Source of the DNA: Blautia coccoides
GTDB lineage: Bacteria; Bacillota; Clostridia; Lachnospirales; Lachnospiraceae
Length of the DNA stretch: 64,000 nt
Direction of reading: 5' to 3'
NCBI RefSeq assembly: GCF_034355335.1
Contig: NZ_CP136422.1
Span: forward strand, 685,001 to 749,000
Shown: positions 46,961-56,095 of the stretch, piece after piece
Numbering within the stretch: the stretch's first letter is position 1
How the letters are laid out: every line of letters starts with the position of its first letter
Program-made: the position numbers and the translations under genes
Notes under the pieces: generated by a model
What the model was told of the DNA's origin: nothing
Database searches by the model: none
What the model saw: the letters and a program-made list of their open reading frames with translations, nothing else

Positions 46961-46976
46961 AACGCTATATAGCGTT
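46961..46976. promoter_or_regulatory. operator copy 3 (XRE site), perfect palindrome
   Basis: AACGCTATATAGCGTT is a perfect 16-bp palindrome directly abutting the -10 box and covering the start of transcription, an ideal place for repression. Confidence 0.8.
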
Positions 46977-47069
46977 ATATAGACGGAAAAATAGAAAAGT
47001 ATTCCATAGTAGGTTTCAAGCAGATAAGGGGGTGATGCCGGATAACAGGTTGTTTAATACAAAAAGCAT

Positions 47070-47125
47070 CAGGCAAGGCCTGAGATACCATATGGTATCT
47101 CAGTGTAAGAGAGACCTCTCTTACA
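47070..47125 (+). promoter_or_regulatory. three tandem hairpins in the pilus leader
   Basis: In order: CAGGC-AAG-GCCTG (47070-47082); a 22-bp perfect palindrome starting TGAGATACCAT (47081-47102); and TGTAAGAGAG-AC-CTCTCTTACA (47104-47125). None has a T-run. They may fold the leader for stability, translational control or protein binding. Confidence 0.6.
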
Positions 47126-47201
47126 TGAAAGGGATTGGCGGCGAAACAAAGATTAAAGAGGCAAGGAGGCGAAATCCGAGCAAAAGAAAGGAGGAGACTT
47201 T

Positions 47202-50102
47202 TTGAAAAATATCAAACGCACCATTGCACTGCTTTTATGTACAATTATATGTTTCAGCGCAGCAATGGGCGACATAGTGCCAGTACGGGCTGGTGGAACC
47301 ATGCAGGAAACTGAAACAGATGTAGGGGTTCCTAAGCCGGAAGAGGACACAACAAGTGTTAAAGAACCGGAGGCGGGACATGGCTCACCGGGAGGGCAGG
47401 AAGAGAGCAGCGTTCCTAAGCCGACGGAGAGTGAGGAGCAGAAAGAGCAGCCTGCGCCGGAAGAGAACGTGGACAGCGTACCAGAGGAACCAGATCAGAA
47501 GCCTCTGGAAAATGAACCGGTTACTGAGAAAACTCCGGCTGTTGAGAATGAGACAGATGGAATACCTCCTGCTGAGGATACAGTTACCAGTGCGCAGGAG
47601 TCAGCAGTGGCTACAGCACCAAAGAGTTCAGCCGTTGTGTTTACAGTGGAGAATATTAAAAATGCGGGTATCGAAGACGGGAATTTTGCACAGGCAATTT
47701 ATGACTCTATTACTGCGCAGAGTGGAGCTTTTCTGGATGGCTATACATTAGAGAATAACCCGTATACCACCATGAAAGAACTTTTGAATAATTTCAATGG
47801 CGAAATTAAGGCAAATAAAAAGGGAATAGAGTCTATAATCGGTATTCCGATGTTGAAATCTTGTACAAAAATAGATTTATCGTTTAATCAAATCAAAGAT
47901 ATAAGACCTATTTCCGTTACAAGTGCAATTAATGGGGGTGAAGTTAATTTAGAAGACCAGATTTATTATGGAACTAGAGGGAAAAACTTAGTTTTTAGTT
48001 TCATGGGAAATCCCATCCGACAGTATCCTGTTCAGGTTGGAGGACGTATTTTATTTCAGCCTGAATTATCAAATAACTCTTCACTTTTAAACGATTATAG
48101 TTTTTCGTTTATTATGGCTGATACCGGTGGTACTTACGAAGTAGAGATACCGCTTGACTTGTATAGAGGGTCTGAACGGGTTGATTTGTTTACAGGGTTT
48201 TTAGATGATGGCCTTTTGTATTATTATGATGAATCTGGGACTCTAAGAGCAAAACATGAAACGGATAAAGAAACGGATGCTCAACTTGTTTCAAATATAT
48301 CAGGAACTCTTCCAAGCATAAAAGTTGACAGCATAAGGAAATCAGGTGTATTTTCACTTGACTTGGGAATAGACCAGGCGCAACAAGGGATGGGTTATCA
48401 CACGGTAAGAAACGCAGCTTCAGATAGAGTAACAGGAACATCACAAACCTTAGGATGGATTTTACCTGTTGAGGTAAAGTTGTATACAAAGGTAGAGAAA
48501 GATTCCATTGAAACAAAACATTCTGTGAACTTGAAAAAATTGGGTCTGGATGACGGAGCAGTTAAGAAAGGGGCAAAATATTCCTTATATAAAAAAGGTA
48601 GTGAGGCTGATAAGGATGTGAAACTGGGTGAATATACCACAGATGAAAATGGACAGATATCCGTACCTGATCTTAAAGCTGGAGAATACTATTTTCAGGA
48701 AAATGCAGATGGGGCTCCGAATGGGTATTTAGTCAACCCAGAACCTGTTGAATTCATTCTTACGGATGGAACAATTGCGCTTGTGAATAAGTCAGGCAGT
48801 GTGATTGATTTGGGCGAAGGAACATTATCGCCGGAAATTAACGGTTCTTATGTCTTGGGAGGAGATGAAGCAGATAGCGTCCATTTAACAGTTACCCCTC
48901 CGGCAGAAGGTGGGAGTCTGGATAGTTTGACTCTTAAATGGACCGAGGGAAACCAGGGCGGCTCACCCGGCACTAAGAAAATTGTGGTAGGTACAGGAAA
49001 TGATTCAGATATCATCTATGTAGTGGATCAAGAGGAGGCAATTACAAAAGCAGAAGAATTATTAAAAAATTGCCAAAAGCTTGGACAGAATGCCACTATT
49101 TCTGTCTCATTTAAGCAGGATATAGAACTGGAGCAGAAGGACTCATTAGCTCCCATCCAGGTAAGCTTAGAAGCAGTAAAAAAATTAAGGTATGCAAGTG
49201 GTGAAGAGATTTTAGAAGTACCAGAAGGGAAATTCAATTTTGTGTTGAAGAATGACCCTGCGTACCCCAATGAGCCGGATATTGGGATAATTGAAGCAGT
49301 AAATGGTGGACCAGATGGAAAAAAAGTTATGTTTGATCCGTTTTCAATTGGTAATGAAATTACAGTTGATACGCCAAAGGACGCAGACGGAAACTATTTA
49401 TATCACTATGTGATCAGCGAGAATAACGATGGTGATCCAAACTATACCTATGACAGTGAAATCGTCAAAGCAGAGGTCACAATCGGCAAAAAAGAAAGTT
49501 CCGATGACCTGGAAATAAAGAAAATAGTGTATAAAAAAGGAACGCTGGAGACGGAGAGCAACGAGTTTGCCAATACCCTTCTGGCACTACCTTTTGAATT
49601 TACAAAGGTAGACGGGACAAATCATAAGACTGTGTTGGAAGGAGTTAAATTTGCACTTTATGAGTGCAGGAACAATAACGCTGACCACGCGCATAAGGAA
49701 ATGGTAACTAAGGATATAGCGGATTGCTGGACGCTTCTGGAAGAAACTATAAGCAATAGAGATGGTCTGGTAAAATTTAAAGATTTGCCAAGCGGCAGCT
49801 ATCAGCTCGTGGAGACGGCTACTAACCCCGCATACGAACTGCCATTAGGGCAGTGGCGGATTCAGGTAGATGTTGCTGCGAATACAGTGGTAATTGAAGC
49901 AAAAGGCTCAGATAGGCCCCCAGCTTTTTTTACAGATACACAGGACAGTGAGAAACGGATGCTGCCAAACTACAAGAAAAAGGTACTGCCCATGGCCGGT
50001 GGCAGAGGAACAGCAGGATTTACTTTTATCGGTCTGGGAATAGTTATTACCGGTCTTGCCATGTTTGGATGCACGGGAAAGAAAAGGAGAAGAAAATGTT
50101 AA
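47202..50102 (+). CDS. pilus adhesin / ancillary pilin with LPMAG sorting signal
   Basis: 966 residues from TTG 47202 with GGAGGAG upstream. The order is: signal peptide (about residue 30), Pro/Glu linker, an LRR-like piece (TKIDLSFNQIKDIRPI), a Cna-B-like domain (GEYYFQENADGAPNGYL), a Spy0128/FctA-type isopeptide domain (YLYHYVISEN then YTYDSEIVKAEV), another Cna-B domain (FEFTKVDG through YQLVETATNP), and the C-terminal LPMAGGRGTAGF, hydrophobic segment and basic tail. The Thr of LPxTG is replaced by Ala, so sorting may need one of the neighbouring class C sortases. Confidence 0.88.
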   Translation: MKNIKRTIALLLCTIICFSAAMGDIVPVRAGGTMQETETDVGVPKPEEDTTSVKEPEAGHGSPGGQEESSVPKPTESEEQKEQPAPEENVDSVPEEPDQKPLENEPVTEKTPAVENETDGIPPAEDTVTSAQESAVATAPKSSAVVFTVENIKNAGIEDGNFAQAIYDSITAQSGAFLDGYTLENNPYTTMKELLNNFNGEIKANKKGIESIIGIPMLKSCTKIDLSFNQIKDIRPISVTSAINGGEVNLEDQIYYGTRGKNLVFSFMGNPIRQYPVQVGGRILFQPELSNNSSLLNDYSFSFIMADTGGTYEVEIPLDLYRGSERVDLFTGFLDDGLLYYYDESGTLRAKHETDKETDAQLVSNISGTLPSIKVDSIRKSGVFSLDLGIDQAQQGMGYHTVRNAASDRVTGTSQTLGWILPVEVKLYTKVEKDSIETKHSVNLKKLGLDDGAVKKGAKYSLYKKGSEADKDVKLGEYTTDENGQISVPDLKAGEYYFQENADGAPNGYLVNPEPVEFILTDGTIALVNKSGSVIDLGEGTLSPEINGSYVLGGDEADSVHLTVTPPAEGGSLDSLTLKWTEGNQGGSPGTKKIVVGTGNDSDIIYVVDQEEAITKAEELLKNCQKLGQNATISVSFKQDIELEQKDSLAPIQVSLEAVKKLRYASGEEILEVPEGKFNFVLKNDPAYPNEPDIGIIEAVNGGPDGKKVMFDPFSIGNEITVDTPKDADGNYLYHYVISENNDGDPNYTYDSEIVKAEVTIGKKESSDDLEIKKIVYKKGTLETESNEFANTLLALPFEFTKVDGTNHKTVLEGVKFALYECRNNNADHAHKEMVTKDIADCWTLLEETISNRDGLVKFKDLPSGSYQLVETATNPAYELPLGQWRIQVDVAANTVVIEAKGSDRPPAFFTDTQDSEKRMLPNYKKKVLPMAGGRGTAGFTFIGLGIVITGLAMFGCTGKKRRRKC

Positions 50103-51691
50103 AAAAGAACAAACTAAGAAAATTGGGAACTGCAATGATAACAGCCCTGATGCTGGTCAGCACACTTGCTACATCAGCGGCAGCTGCTAATCCGGATGGA
50201 GTTACATCTTTGCCGGACAATAGCTCAGAGAGAAAAGTTACGATTCATAAGTATGCTCCAAGTGCAGATGGAGACCTTGAAGGTGATGGTACAGAAATTA
50301 CTGATGGTTCTCTAAATGACAGAACGCCATTGGGAAATGTGGAATTTGAAATATGGTCTGTCCCAGATAATCAAGAAACTTCAGAAGCTCCAACAGCAGC
50401 CGAAATCGCTGCAATTACAACAGGAAATACACCTGTAATAGTAACAACAGATGCTGATGGAGTAACAAGCCATAGGTTTGGCGCAGGAACGAGTAAGGAT
50501 GGTAAATATTTAATTATAGAAAAAGATAACCCAGCTGTCGCTGCAGATGGAAAATCTGATCCGTTCTATTTAAGTGTACCGCTTACAAATCCTGAAGGAA
50601 ATGGATGGTTATATGATATCCATGTATACCCGAAAAACAATGTAAAAGAGGGTCCAAAAGTAAATAAAGACGTTACAGAAATTGACAAAAAGAGTGATAC
50701 AGCTGATATGGACGAGGATGTTCAGTGGATTATACGTGGAGAGATACCGGAAGACTTATACTACAAATCTACTGATGGGAAAGATACAGACGTCTATGCA
50801 CAGAAATATTCTTTGACAGATGTACTGGACACAGCGCTTTCTTATGTTGCAGGGAGTGTAGAAGTGAAAGTGGCAGATAAAACCGGTACAGAAAAAGCTA
50901 CAGCATTAACAAAAGGAGCAGACTATACGCTGACAGAGCCAACAAAAACAAAAGGTGGAACTCTGAAGGTTGAACTGACAGATGCAGGTAAAAAACGCGT
51001 GATGGAACTTTTAGGAACTTGGGAAGCGGGAGCAGAAATCCGGGTGTATTTTAAGGCTAATATCAATAATAGCGCAATTCTTGGAACAGAAATCCCTAAT
51101 AATGTTGTATTGGATTACAAAAACTCTGTAGGAAAAGAATTTGCGCCTACTGATGTTCCAGAAGATAATAGACCAGAAGTACATACAGGTGGAACATCTA
51201 TCTATAAAGTAGATGGCAAGACTAATGCAAAACTTCCAGGAGCAAAATTTAAAGTAGCCAGAGAAGCCACAGAGGCAGAAAAAACAGATAATACCGTTCA
51301 AAAGTATACAATTACAGTTGGTGGTAATGACTTACAGGTTGTCTATGTTGATTTTTATAACAGCACAACTGCTACAACAAGAATAGAGGAAGTTACCACT
51401 GATGCAAGCGGTAAGGCAATCATTCGCGGACTGGCTTACGGACAATATTATTTTGTTGAAACACAGGCACCCGATGGATATAATCTGCTTTCAGAACCGA
51501 GACCTGTAACAATAGATGAAAACAGCCATAAGGATGAAAAGGTAGTTACAGTAGCCAACAATAAAGGCTTTACGCTTCCAAAAACAGGCGGTATCGGCAC
51601 CATCCTCTTTACAGCAACTGGTATCGCAGTTCTGGCAGCTGCATTTGGCTTAATCGTGGTATCTCTGAAAAAGAGAAAGCACAGTGCATAA
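50096..51691 (+). CDS. major pilin with LPKTG
   Basis: About 531 residues; the ATG at 50096 overlaps the previous gene by 7 bases after AAAGGAGAAG. A signal peptide ends near TSAAAA (residue 30). The pilin motif is VYPKNN (the Lys used in polymerisation), the D2-type isopeptide domain follows, and a Cna-B/SpaA domain has the E-box YYFVETQAPDGY. The end is LPKTGGIG, membrane span and KKRKH tail. The next two genes encode class C sortases that should polymerise it. Confidence 0.93.
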   Translation: MLKKNKLRKLGTAMITALMLVSTLATSAAAANPDGVTSLPDNSSERKVTIHKYAPSADGDLEGDGTEITDGSLNDRTPLGNVEFEIWSVPDNQETSEAPTAAEIAAITTGNTPVIVTTDADGVTSHRFGAGTSKDGKYLIIEKDNPAVAADGKSDPFYLSVPLTNPEGNGWLYDIHVYPKNNVKEGPKVNKDVTEIDKKSDTADMDEDVQWIIRGEIPEDLYYKSTDGKDTDVYAQKYSLTDVLDTALSYVAGSVEVKVADKTGTEKATALTKGADYTLTEPTKTKGGTLKVELTDAGKKRVMELLGTWEAGAEIRVYFKANINNSAILGTEIPNNVVLDYKNSVGKEFAPTDVPEDNRPEVHTGGTSIYKVDGKTNAKLPGAKFKVAREATEAEKTDNTVQKYTITVGGNDLQVVYVDFYNSTTATTRIEEVTTDASGKAIIRGLAYGQYYFVETQAPDGYNLLSEPRPVTIDENSHKDEKVVTVANNKGFTLPKTGGIGTILFTATGIAVLAAAFGLIVVSLKKRKHSA

Positions 51692-51700
51692 TGCATTTGC

Positions 51701-51725
51701 ATGGCAGGGGGATTTCCCCTGCCAT
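51701..51725 (+). promoter_or_regulatory. hairpin between pilin and sortase genes
   Basis: ATGGCAGGGG pairs perfectly with CCCCTGCCAT around a 5-base loop. There is no T-run, only TATTAAAAGG leading to the sortase ribosome site. It probably sets the ratio of pilin to sortase mRNA by processing, stabilisation or partial termination. Confidence 0.65.
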
Positions 51726-51741
51726 TATTAAAAGGTGACAA

Positions 51742-52575
51742 ATGAAAAGAGCTATCTTAATCATACTGCTTATTATTACCGGACTGGGAATTTTCTTTTA
51801 TCCATACGTGAGTAACTGGCTGATAGAGAAAAATGCATCTTATATCATTGAGACTTATGACCAGGCCGTAGAAGCAAGCGGTAATCAGGAAATTGAAAAG
51901 GAATGGAAGAAAGCGAAAGAATATAATGACAGCTTGGAAGGCACAGTGCTAAAAGATCCATTCATAGAAGGAAGCGGCATGGCATTGCAGGATAATTATA
52001 AGGAGCTTCTGAATATAGACGGTATTATGGGATATGTGGAAATCCCTGCAATCGATGTAAAGTTGTCAATTTTTCATGGCACCAGTGATGCAACCCTGCA
52101 AAAAGGAATCGGGCATCTGGAAGGAAGTTCCCTTCCCATAGGGGGATCGGGCACCCATGCAATCCTGACGGGACATACAGGCCTGTCTAAAGCAAAATTC
52201 TTTACTGATCTTGTAGAACTGAAGGAGGGTGACAGATTCTATCTTCGTATATTGGATAAAACTCTGGCTTATCTGGTAGACCAGATTAAAGTAGTCGAGC
52301 CAGAGAATACCAAAGATTTGCAGAGTATATCCGGGAAAGACTACGTGACGCTTCTTACTTGTACCCCATATGGGGTAAATAGCCATCGGCTTTTAGTACG
52401 TGGAGTGCGCACGGAATACCATCCGGAAGAAAAAACAGAAGTCCAGGACATAAAGAAAACCCTGACAAAAGAGCAAAGAATGTTGATTCTTACAGCGGTA
52501 ACCTCCTTAGTTACAGTACTGCTGCTTATATGCATTGTATGGGTTGTACGCAGAAAGAGGAGACAGAAGCGATGA
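51742..52575 (+). CDS. class C (pilus) sortase, first copy
   Basis: 277 residues with membrane helices at both ends. A lid DPF motif lies at residues 72-74. The catalytic triad is His145 (LTGHTG), Cys207 (LLTCTPYGVNSHR) and Arg216. Class C enzymes join pilin subunits through the pilin-motif Lys. The gene overlaps the next sortase by four bases. Confidence 0.94.
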   Translation: MKRAILIILLIITGLGIFFYPYVSNWLIEKNASYIIETYDQAVEASGNQEIEKEWKKAKEYNDSLEGTVLKDPFIEGSGMALQDNYKELLNIDGIMGYVEIPAIDVKLSIFHGTSDATLQKGIGHLEGSSLPIGGSGTHAILTGHTGLSKAKFFTDLVELKEGDRFYLRILDKTLAYLVDQIKVVEPENTKDLQSISGKDYVTLLTCTPYGVNSHRLLVRGVRTEYHPEEKTEVQDIKKTLTKEQRMLILTAVTSLVTVLLLICIVWVVRRKRRQKR

Positions 52576-53312
52576 AGATAAAAAGAAAAGGTATCTTTCG
52601 GATGGGAATTGTACTTGCTGTTATAGGCGCCGGGATACTGCTTTATCCACTTTTGTCACAACAGATGTATGATCTGGAATCAAAAAAAAGAATCAGGGAG
52701 TTTGAAGAACGGGTGGAAGAGATAAATAAGGAACCGGATCAAAATGACCCGGAGAATCAGATAGCTGGAAAGCCTAACAGTTTTTTTGAAAAACTGCTAA
52801 AAAAAGTACAGGAATATAATAATGATTTATACCGGTCTGGACAAGAGGAGCTGGTGGATCCATTTTCCTACCAACAGGTAGCCTTTAGTTTAAGGCAGTG
52901 GGGATTTGATGAGGACATCATCGGTAGTATTGAAATTCCCCGTATGGGAATCGAACTTCCTATATATTTGGGGGCGACAGACGAAAATATGGCAAGGGGT
53001 GCGGCGCATCTTTCACAGACTTCACTGCCCGTGGGAGGAGAAAATACAAATGCAGTCATTGCAGCGCACCGAGGCTATAGCAGGGCTGCTATGTTCCGGG
53101 ATATCGAAGTTCTTCAAACCGGAGATGAAGTAATTATCAAAAATTTCCATAATACATTGATTTATCAGGTATCGGAGATAAAAATCCTAAAGCCCACGGA
53201 CATCGATATGATCCTGATACAACCGGGGCGGGATTTGGTTACTTTAATCACTTGTCATCCTTATCGGCATAATTACCAGAGGTATGCTGTTTATTGTGAA
53301 CGCGTTAAGTGA
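52572..53312 (+). CDS. class C (pilus) sortase, second copy
   Basis: 246 residues; the ATG at 52572 overlaps the preceding TGA. One N-terminal membrane helix, lid DPF at 96-98, His166 (AAHRGYS), Cys228 (LITCHPYRHNYQR) and Arg237. Unlike the first copy it lacks a C-terminal membrane helix. Two class C sortases beside two LPxTG-type substrates suggest division of labour between LPKTG and LPMAG. Confidence 0.93.
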   Translation: MKIKRKGIFRMGIVLAVIGAGILLYPLLSQQMYDLESKKRIREFEERVEEINKEPDQNDPENQIAGKPNSFFEKLLKKVQEYNNDLYRSGQEELVDPFSYQQVAFSLRQWGFDEDIIGSIEIPRMGIELPIYLGATDENMARGAAHLSQTSLPVGGENTNAVIAAHRGYSRAAMFRDIEVLQTGDEVIIKNFHNTLIYQVSEIKILKPTDIDMILIQPGRDLVTLITCHPYRHNYQRYAVYCERVK

Positions 53313-53349
53313 ATCGGACAGAGAATGGCTGACATTGGAGGTGAGGTGA

Positions 53350-54450
53350 TTGTCGAAAGAAAATTTGAAAGGAATGATATTTGGAGACTTGGAGGTATTG
53401 GAGGAGATAAAAGAGCGTGAGAGAGGCTACGCTGTCTGGAAATGCCGCTGCAAATTGTGTGGCGGAGAGATACATGTAAGCTCAAAAAAACTGAAGCGGC
53501 TTACTGTGACAAACTGTGGCTGTGTATCAAAGGATACTGCAAAAAATGGACCAATTGCTGAAGACCTCACCGGTCGTCATTTTGGAGAGTGGAAAGTGCT
53601 TAACAGGGCGCCTAACCGTAATGGGAGGGTAATGTGGAACTGCCGCTGCTCTTGCGGAACCCTGAGAATAATATCGGCACATGATTTAAAAGCAGGCAAG
53701 ACACAAAGCTGCCGAAGCAAAGTTCACGCAAAGTTGCATAACCGGAAAGATTTGACAAACAGAGAATTTGGACGGCTAAAGGCACTATACCCAACAGAAG
53801 CCAGGGATAAAAAGGGGTCGATTTACTGGCACTGTATCCGCAGCTGCAAAAGGGAGCTGGATGTGACAGAGGATGCGCTTGTCCATGGTCGTTATCGTAG
53901 TTGTGGATGCCTCAGAGATGAAATTCAGAAGAACATAAAGAATACCCTGCATAGGATTGACGGGACTTGCGTGGAAGTGCTTGAAAAAAGAAAAAGCCGT
54001 AAGGATAATACCAGTGGCTTTCGGGGCGTGTATAAGGATAAACAGGGAAAATACAGAGTGGATATTGGATTCAAGAGAAGATCCTATTATTTAGGAAAAT
54101 TTGAAAGTTTTCAGGAAGCAGTGGAGGTCCGCCTGGAAGCGGAACATTTAGTCCATGATGGATTCGTAAAAGCATATAAGCTATGGCAGGAAAAAAACAC
54201 GGAAAATCCCGGATGGGGAAAGAGCCATCCTTTGATTTTTGAGGTGGAAAAGGTGAATGGCAGCCTTGAAGTGTTCACGAACTTAAGGGAACTGGATGAT
54301 GGCTGTGAGTTTTTGGAGAAACCTGTCTGGCAGGGGCGCTGTCTTTCAGATACAATCCCTGTCGTGGAAACGGCAGCGGAATCCAATAGGATACTAGGAC
54401 TTCGGTTGGTCAGGATAAAGAATTGTCAGAAGGGAGCTGTCCAATATTGA
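53350..54450 (+). CDS. AP2-domain protein with three tandem zinc-ribbon-like repeats
   Basis: 366 residues from TTG 53350 with GGAGGTGAGG upstream. Three repeats of about 60 residues start FGDLEVL, FGEWKVL and FGRLKAL and carry C-x-C-x2-C or similar and a closing SCGC-type pair; repeats 2 and 3 have lost some cysteines. An AP2 DNA-binding domain follows at about 225-280 (SGFRGVYKDKQGKYR, YYLGKFES). The last 80 residues are unassigned. AP2/zinc proteins in bacteria often belong to phages or mobile elements. It may be a transcription or DNA-binding factor. Confidence 0.78.
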   Translation: MSKENLKGMIFGDLEVLEEIKERERGYAVWKCRCKLCGGEIHVSSKKLKRLTVTNCGCVSKDTAKNGPIAEDLTGRHFGEWKVLNRAPNRNGRVMWNCRCSCGTLRIISAHDLKAGKTQSCRSKVHAKLHNRKDLTNREFGRLKALYPTEARDKKGSIYWHCIRSCKRELDVTEDALVHGRYRSCGCLRDEIQKNIKNTLHRIDGTCVEVLEKRKSRKDNTSGFRGVYKDKQGKYRVDIGFKRRSYYLGKFESFQEAVEVRLEAEHLVHDGFVKAYKLWQEKNTENPGWGKSHPLIFEVEKVNGSLEVFTNLRELDDGCEFLEKPVWQGRCLSDTIPVVETAAESNRILGLRLVRIKNCQKGAVQY

Positions 54451-54465
54451 AAGGAGGAAGCCCTG

Positions 54466-54843
54466 ATGGAATATAAAAATCACCCGATGATTTATCTTTT
54501 GATAAGTAAAAAAGACAATAGGCTGGAGGGATACTATACAAATGCTGAGCTTGCAGAGTTTTATCCATTTTCAGGGTGGGATAATCTGGTAGCCCAGCTC
54601 AGACTGCGTGTCAATGAACCATACTTTGAGGCAGAAATGCAGCCACCACGACAGTGTTTGCAGAAAGGACGCCCAACATTCAGCCGATTGTTTGTTGTTG
54701 AAATAATGTATCAGCAGCATGGAGATTGGCAGGGCTGTATTCATGGGCTGAAATGCGGCACTATGCCATTTAAAAGCAGGGAAGACTTGAAGGAAAAATT
54801 GCTCAATGAAAATATAAAGGACATGACGGATAAGGCTGTTTAA
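54466..54843 (+). CDS. unknown 125-residue protein
   Basis: It has a good ribosome site (AAAGGAGG) 15 bases behind the AP2 gene. The sequence is soluble, with aromatic and charged residues and two cysteines in GDWQGCIHGLKCG. I recognise no domain. Position suggests it belongs to the same small operon. Confidence 0.55.
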   Translation: MEYKNHPMIYLLISKKDNRLEGYYTNAELAEFYPFSGWDNLVAQLRLRVNEPYFEAEMQPPRQCLQKGRPTFSRLFVVEIMYQQHGDWQGCIHGLKCGTMPFKSREDLKEKLLNENIKDMTDKAV

Positions 54844-54851
54844 AAATGAGA

Positions 54852-54881
54852 CCGCACTTTGTGTGAAATTACCAAGTGTGG
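54852..54881 (+). promoter_or_regulatory. hairpin upstream of the HU gene
   Basis: CCGCACTT pairs with AAGTGTGG (one G-T) around a 14-base loop, 22 bases before the HU start. No T-run follows. Confidence 0.4.
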
Positions 54882-54903
54882 CATGAAACTAAGGAGAACA
54901 AAA

Positions 54904-55185
54904 ATGAACAAAAATGAGTTAATTAAAGCGGTAGCAGTGAAAGCCCAGTTGACAGATGAGCAGAGCAAAAAGGCGCTGAATGCTTTTAGCGAAATTGTGA
55001 AAGTGACTTTGGCAAAGAATGAAAAAATCCAGTTTGCCGGATTTGGAACTTTTGACACAGTGTTAAGAGAAGGAAGAAGCGGAAGAAATCCGCAGACGGG
55101 TGCTCCGATGGAGATACCAGCACAAAGAGGCTTAAAATTTAAACCAGGAAAATCGCTGAAGGAAAGCCTCAGGGAAACGAAGTAA
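54904..55185 (+). CDS. HU-family DNA-binding protein
   Basis: 93 residues; the ATG at 54904 follows AAGGAG. It is standard HU length with the signature IQFAGFGTFDTV, then GRNPQTGAPMEIPA, and a basic beta-arm. HU bends and compacts DNA. An element-borne copy may assist site-specific recombination or replication of the element. Confidence 0.93.
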   Translation: MNKNELIKAVAVKAQLTDEQSKKALNAFSEIVKVTLAKNEKIQFAGFGTFDTVLREGRSGRNPQTGAPMEIPAQRGLKFKPGKSLKESLRETK

Positions 55186-55232
55186 ATAGAAATATTGGGG
55201 GGTTGTAAAAGAATAGATAGAGAGTGAGAAAT

Positions 55233-55676
55233 ATGCGGCAGATAGCTGGAAGTTTGGAAATAAATGTGCTCATTTATGCAGATGAAAAAGAAACGCTGTG
55301 GTCATATCGGAATATGCTCTATGACATCCGCAAGAAAAAGCCATATCGGCTGGAACTAACCCTGACAAAATCGTTGTCTACATTAATAAATGTAGCTAGC
55401 TTTTTACATGGAGGCGTGGACTTACTCTGTTTTATGGCACCGACAGGACCAGAGACCCTGGACAGACTCCAAAGCCTGGCTTGTGAGCAGGAGAGCGTTA
55501 TGCTGGTAGTATACGAAGCAGGGGAGCTGCTTTGGGAATATTACCAAGGTGGCAGTAAGAGAGGGGCAGGACGTTTATCTGTTATAAATGATACACAGGA
55601 TTTACGGAATATAGCGGAGAATTTATGTGATTGTTTGGTTGAAAAAAAGAGCGTACTCAGACAGTTAACAGAATAG
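55233..55676 (+). CDS. unknown 147-residue protein
   Basis: The start is ATG 55233 or GTG 55224. Alternating hydrophobic strands and helices (INVLIYADE, VDLLCFMAPTG, VMLVVYEAGELLWEYY) suggest an alpha/beta fold. No motif is recognised. It is followed 10 bases later by another small gene. Confidence 0.5.
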   Translation: MRQIAGSLEINVLIYADEKETLWSYRNMLYDIRKKKPYRLELTLTKSLSTLINVASFLHGGVDLLCFMAPTGPETLDRLQSLACEQESVMLVVYEAGELLWEYYQGGSKRGAGRLSVINDTQDLRNIAENLCDCLVEKKSVLRQLTE

Positions 55677-55686
55677 GAGAGTGGAC

Positions 55687-55992
55687 ATGGTTTCTAGGAT
55701 AGAAGCAGATACAACAGCAGAGGGTCTTTATGCTTATTATGCAAATAAATCCATACTTGGAGAGATTGTAAGGGCTAAAATGCTTGGGAACAAAGAGAAG
55801 GTTGCGTATGAATTAACGTTATTTGACAATATGGGGAACACATTGACGATTGTTTCCGGACTGTCCTCCGGTTACTGGGGTGAAGGACCAAGTGGCACAT
55901 TGGAGGTTTTGAAAGATGCAGGGTTTCAGGTGGAAAGGGAATTCATCGAGGATCATGCTTCCTTTGATATTTTGAAAGTGGACAGGTCTTGA
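55687..55992 (+). CDS. unknown 101-residue protein
   Basis: The start is ATG 55687 (GTG 55681 possible) with AGGAGAG upstream. Soluble, mixed alpha/beta, with a Gly-rich turn (GLSSGYWGEGPSGT). No family recognised. Confidence 0.5.
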   Translation: MVSRIEADTTAEGLYAYYANKSILGEIVRAKMLGNKEKVAYELTLFDNMGNTLTIVSGLSSGYWGEGPSGTLEVLKDAGFQVEREFIEDHASFDILKVDRS

Positions 55993-56095
55993 ATGGGGCT
56001 ATGCAGAGAGCATATTTATCATTCAAGGTAAGGCGGATATTGTAGATAAATCACATGGAAACATACCCCCAGGAACCCGGATGGGGGAGTTCAAG

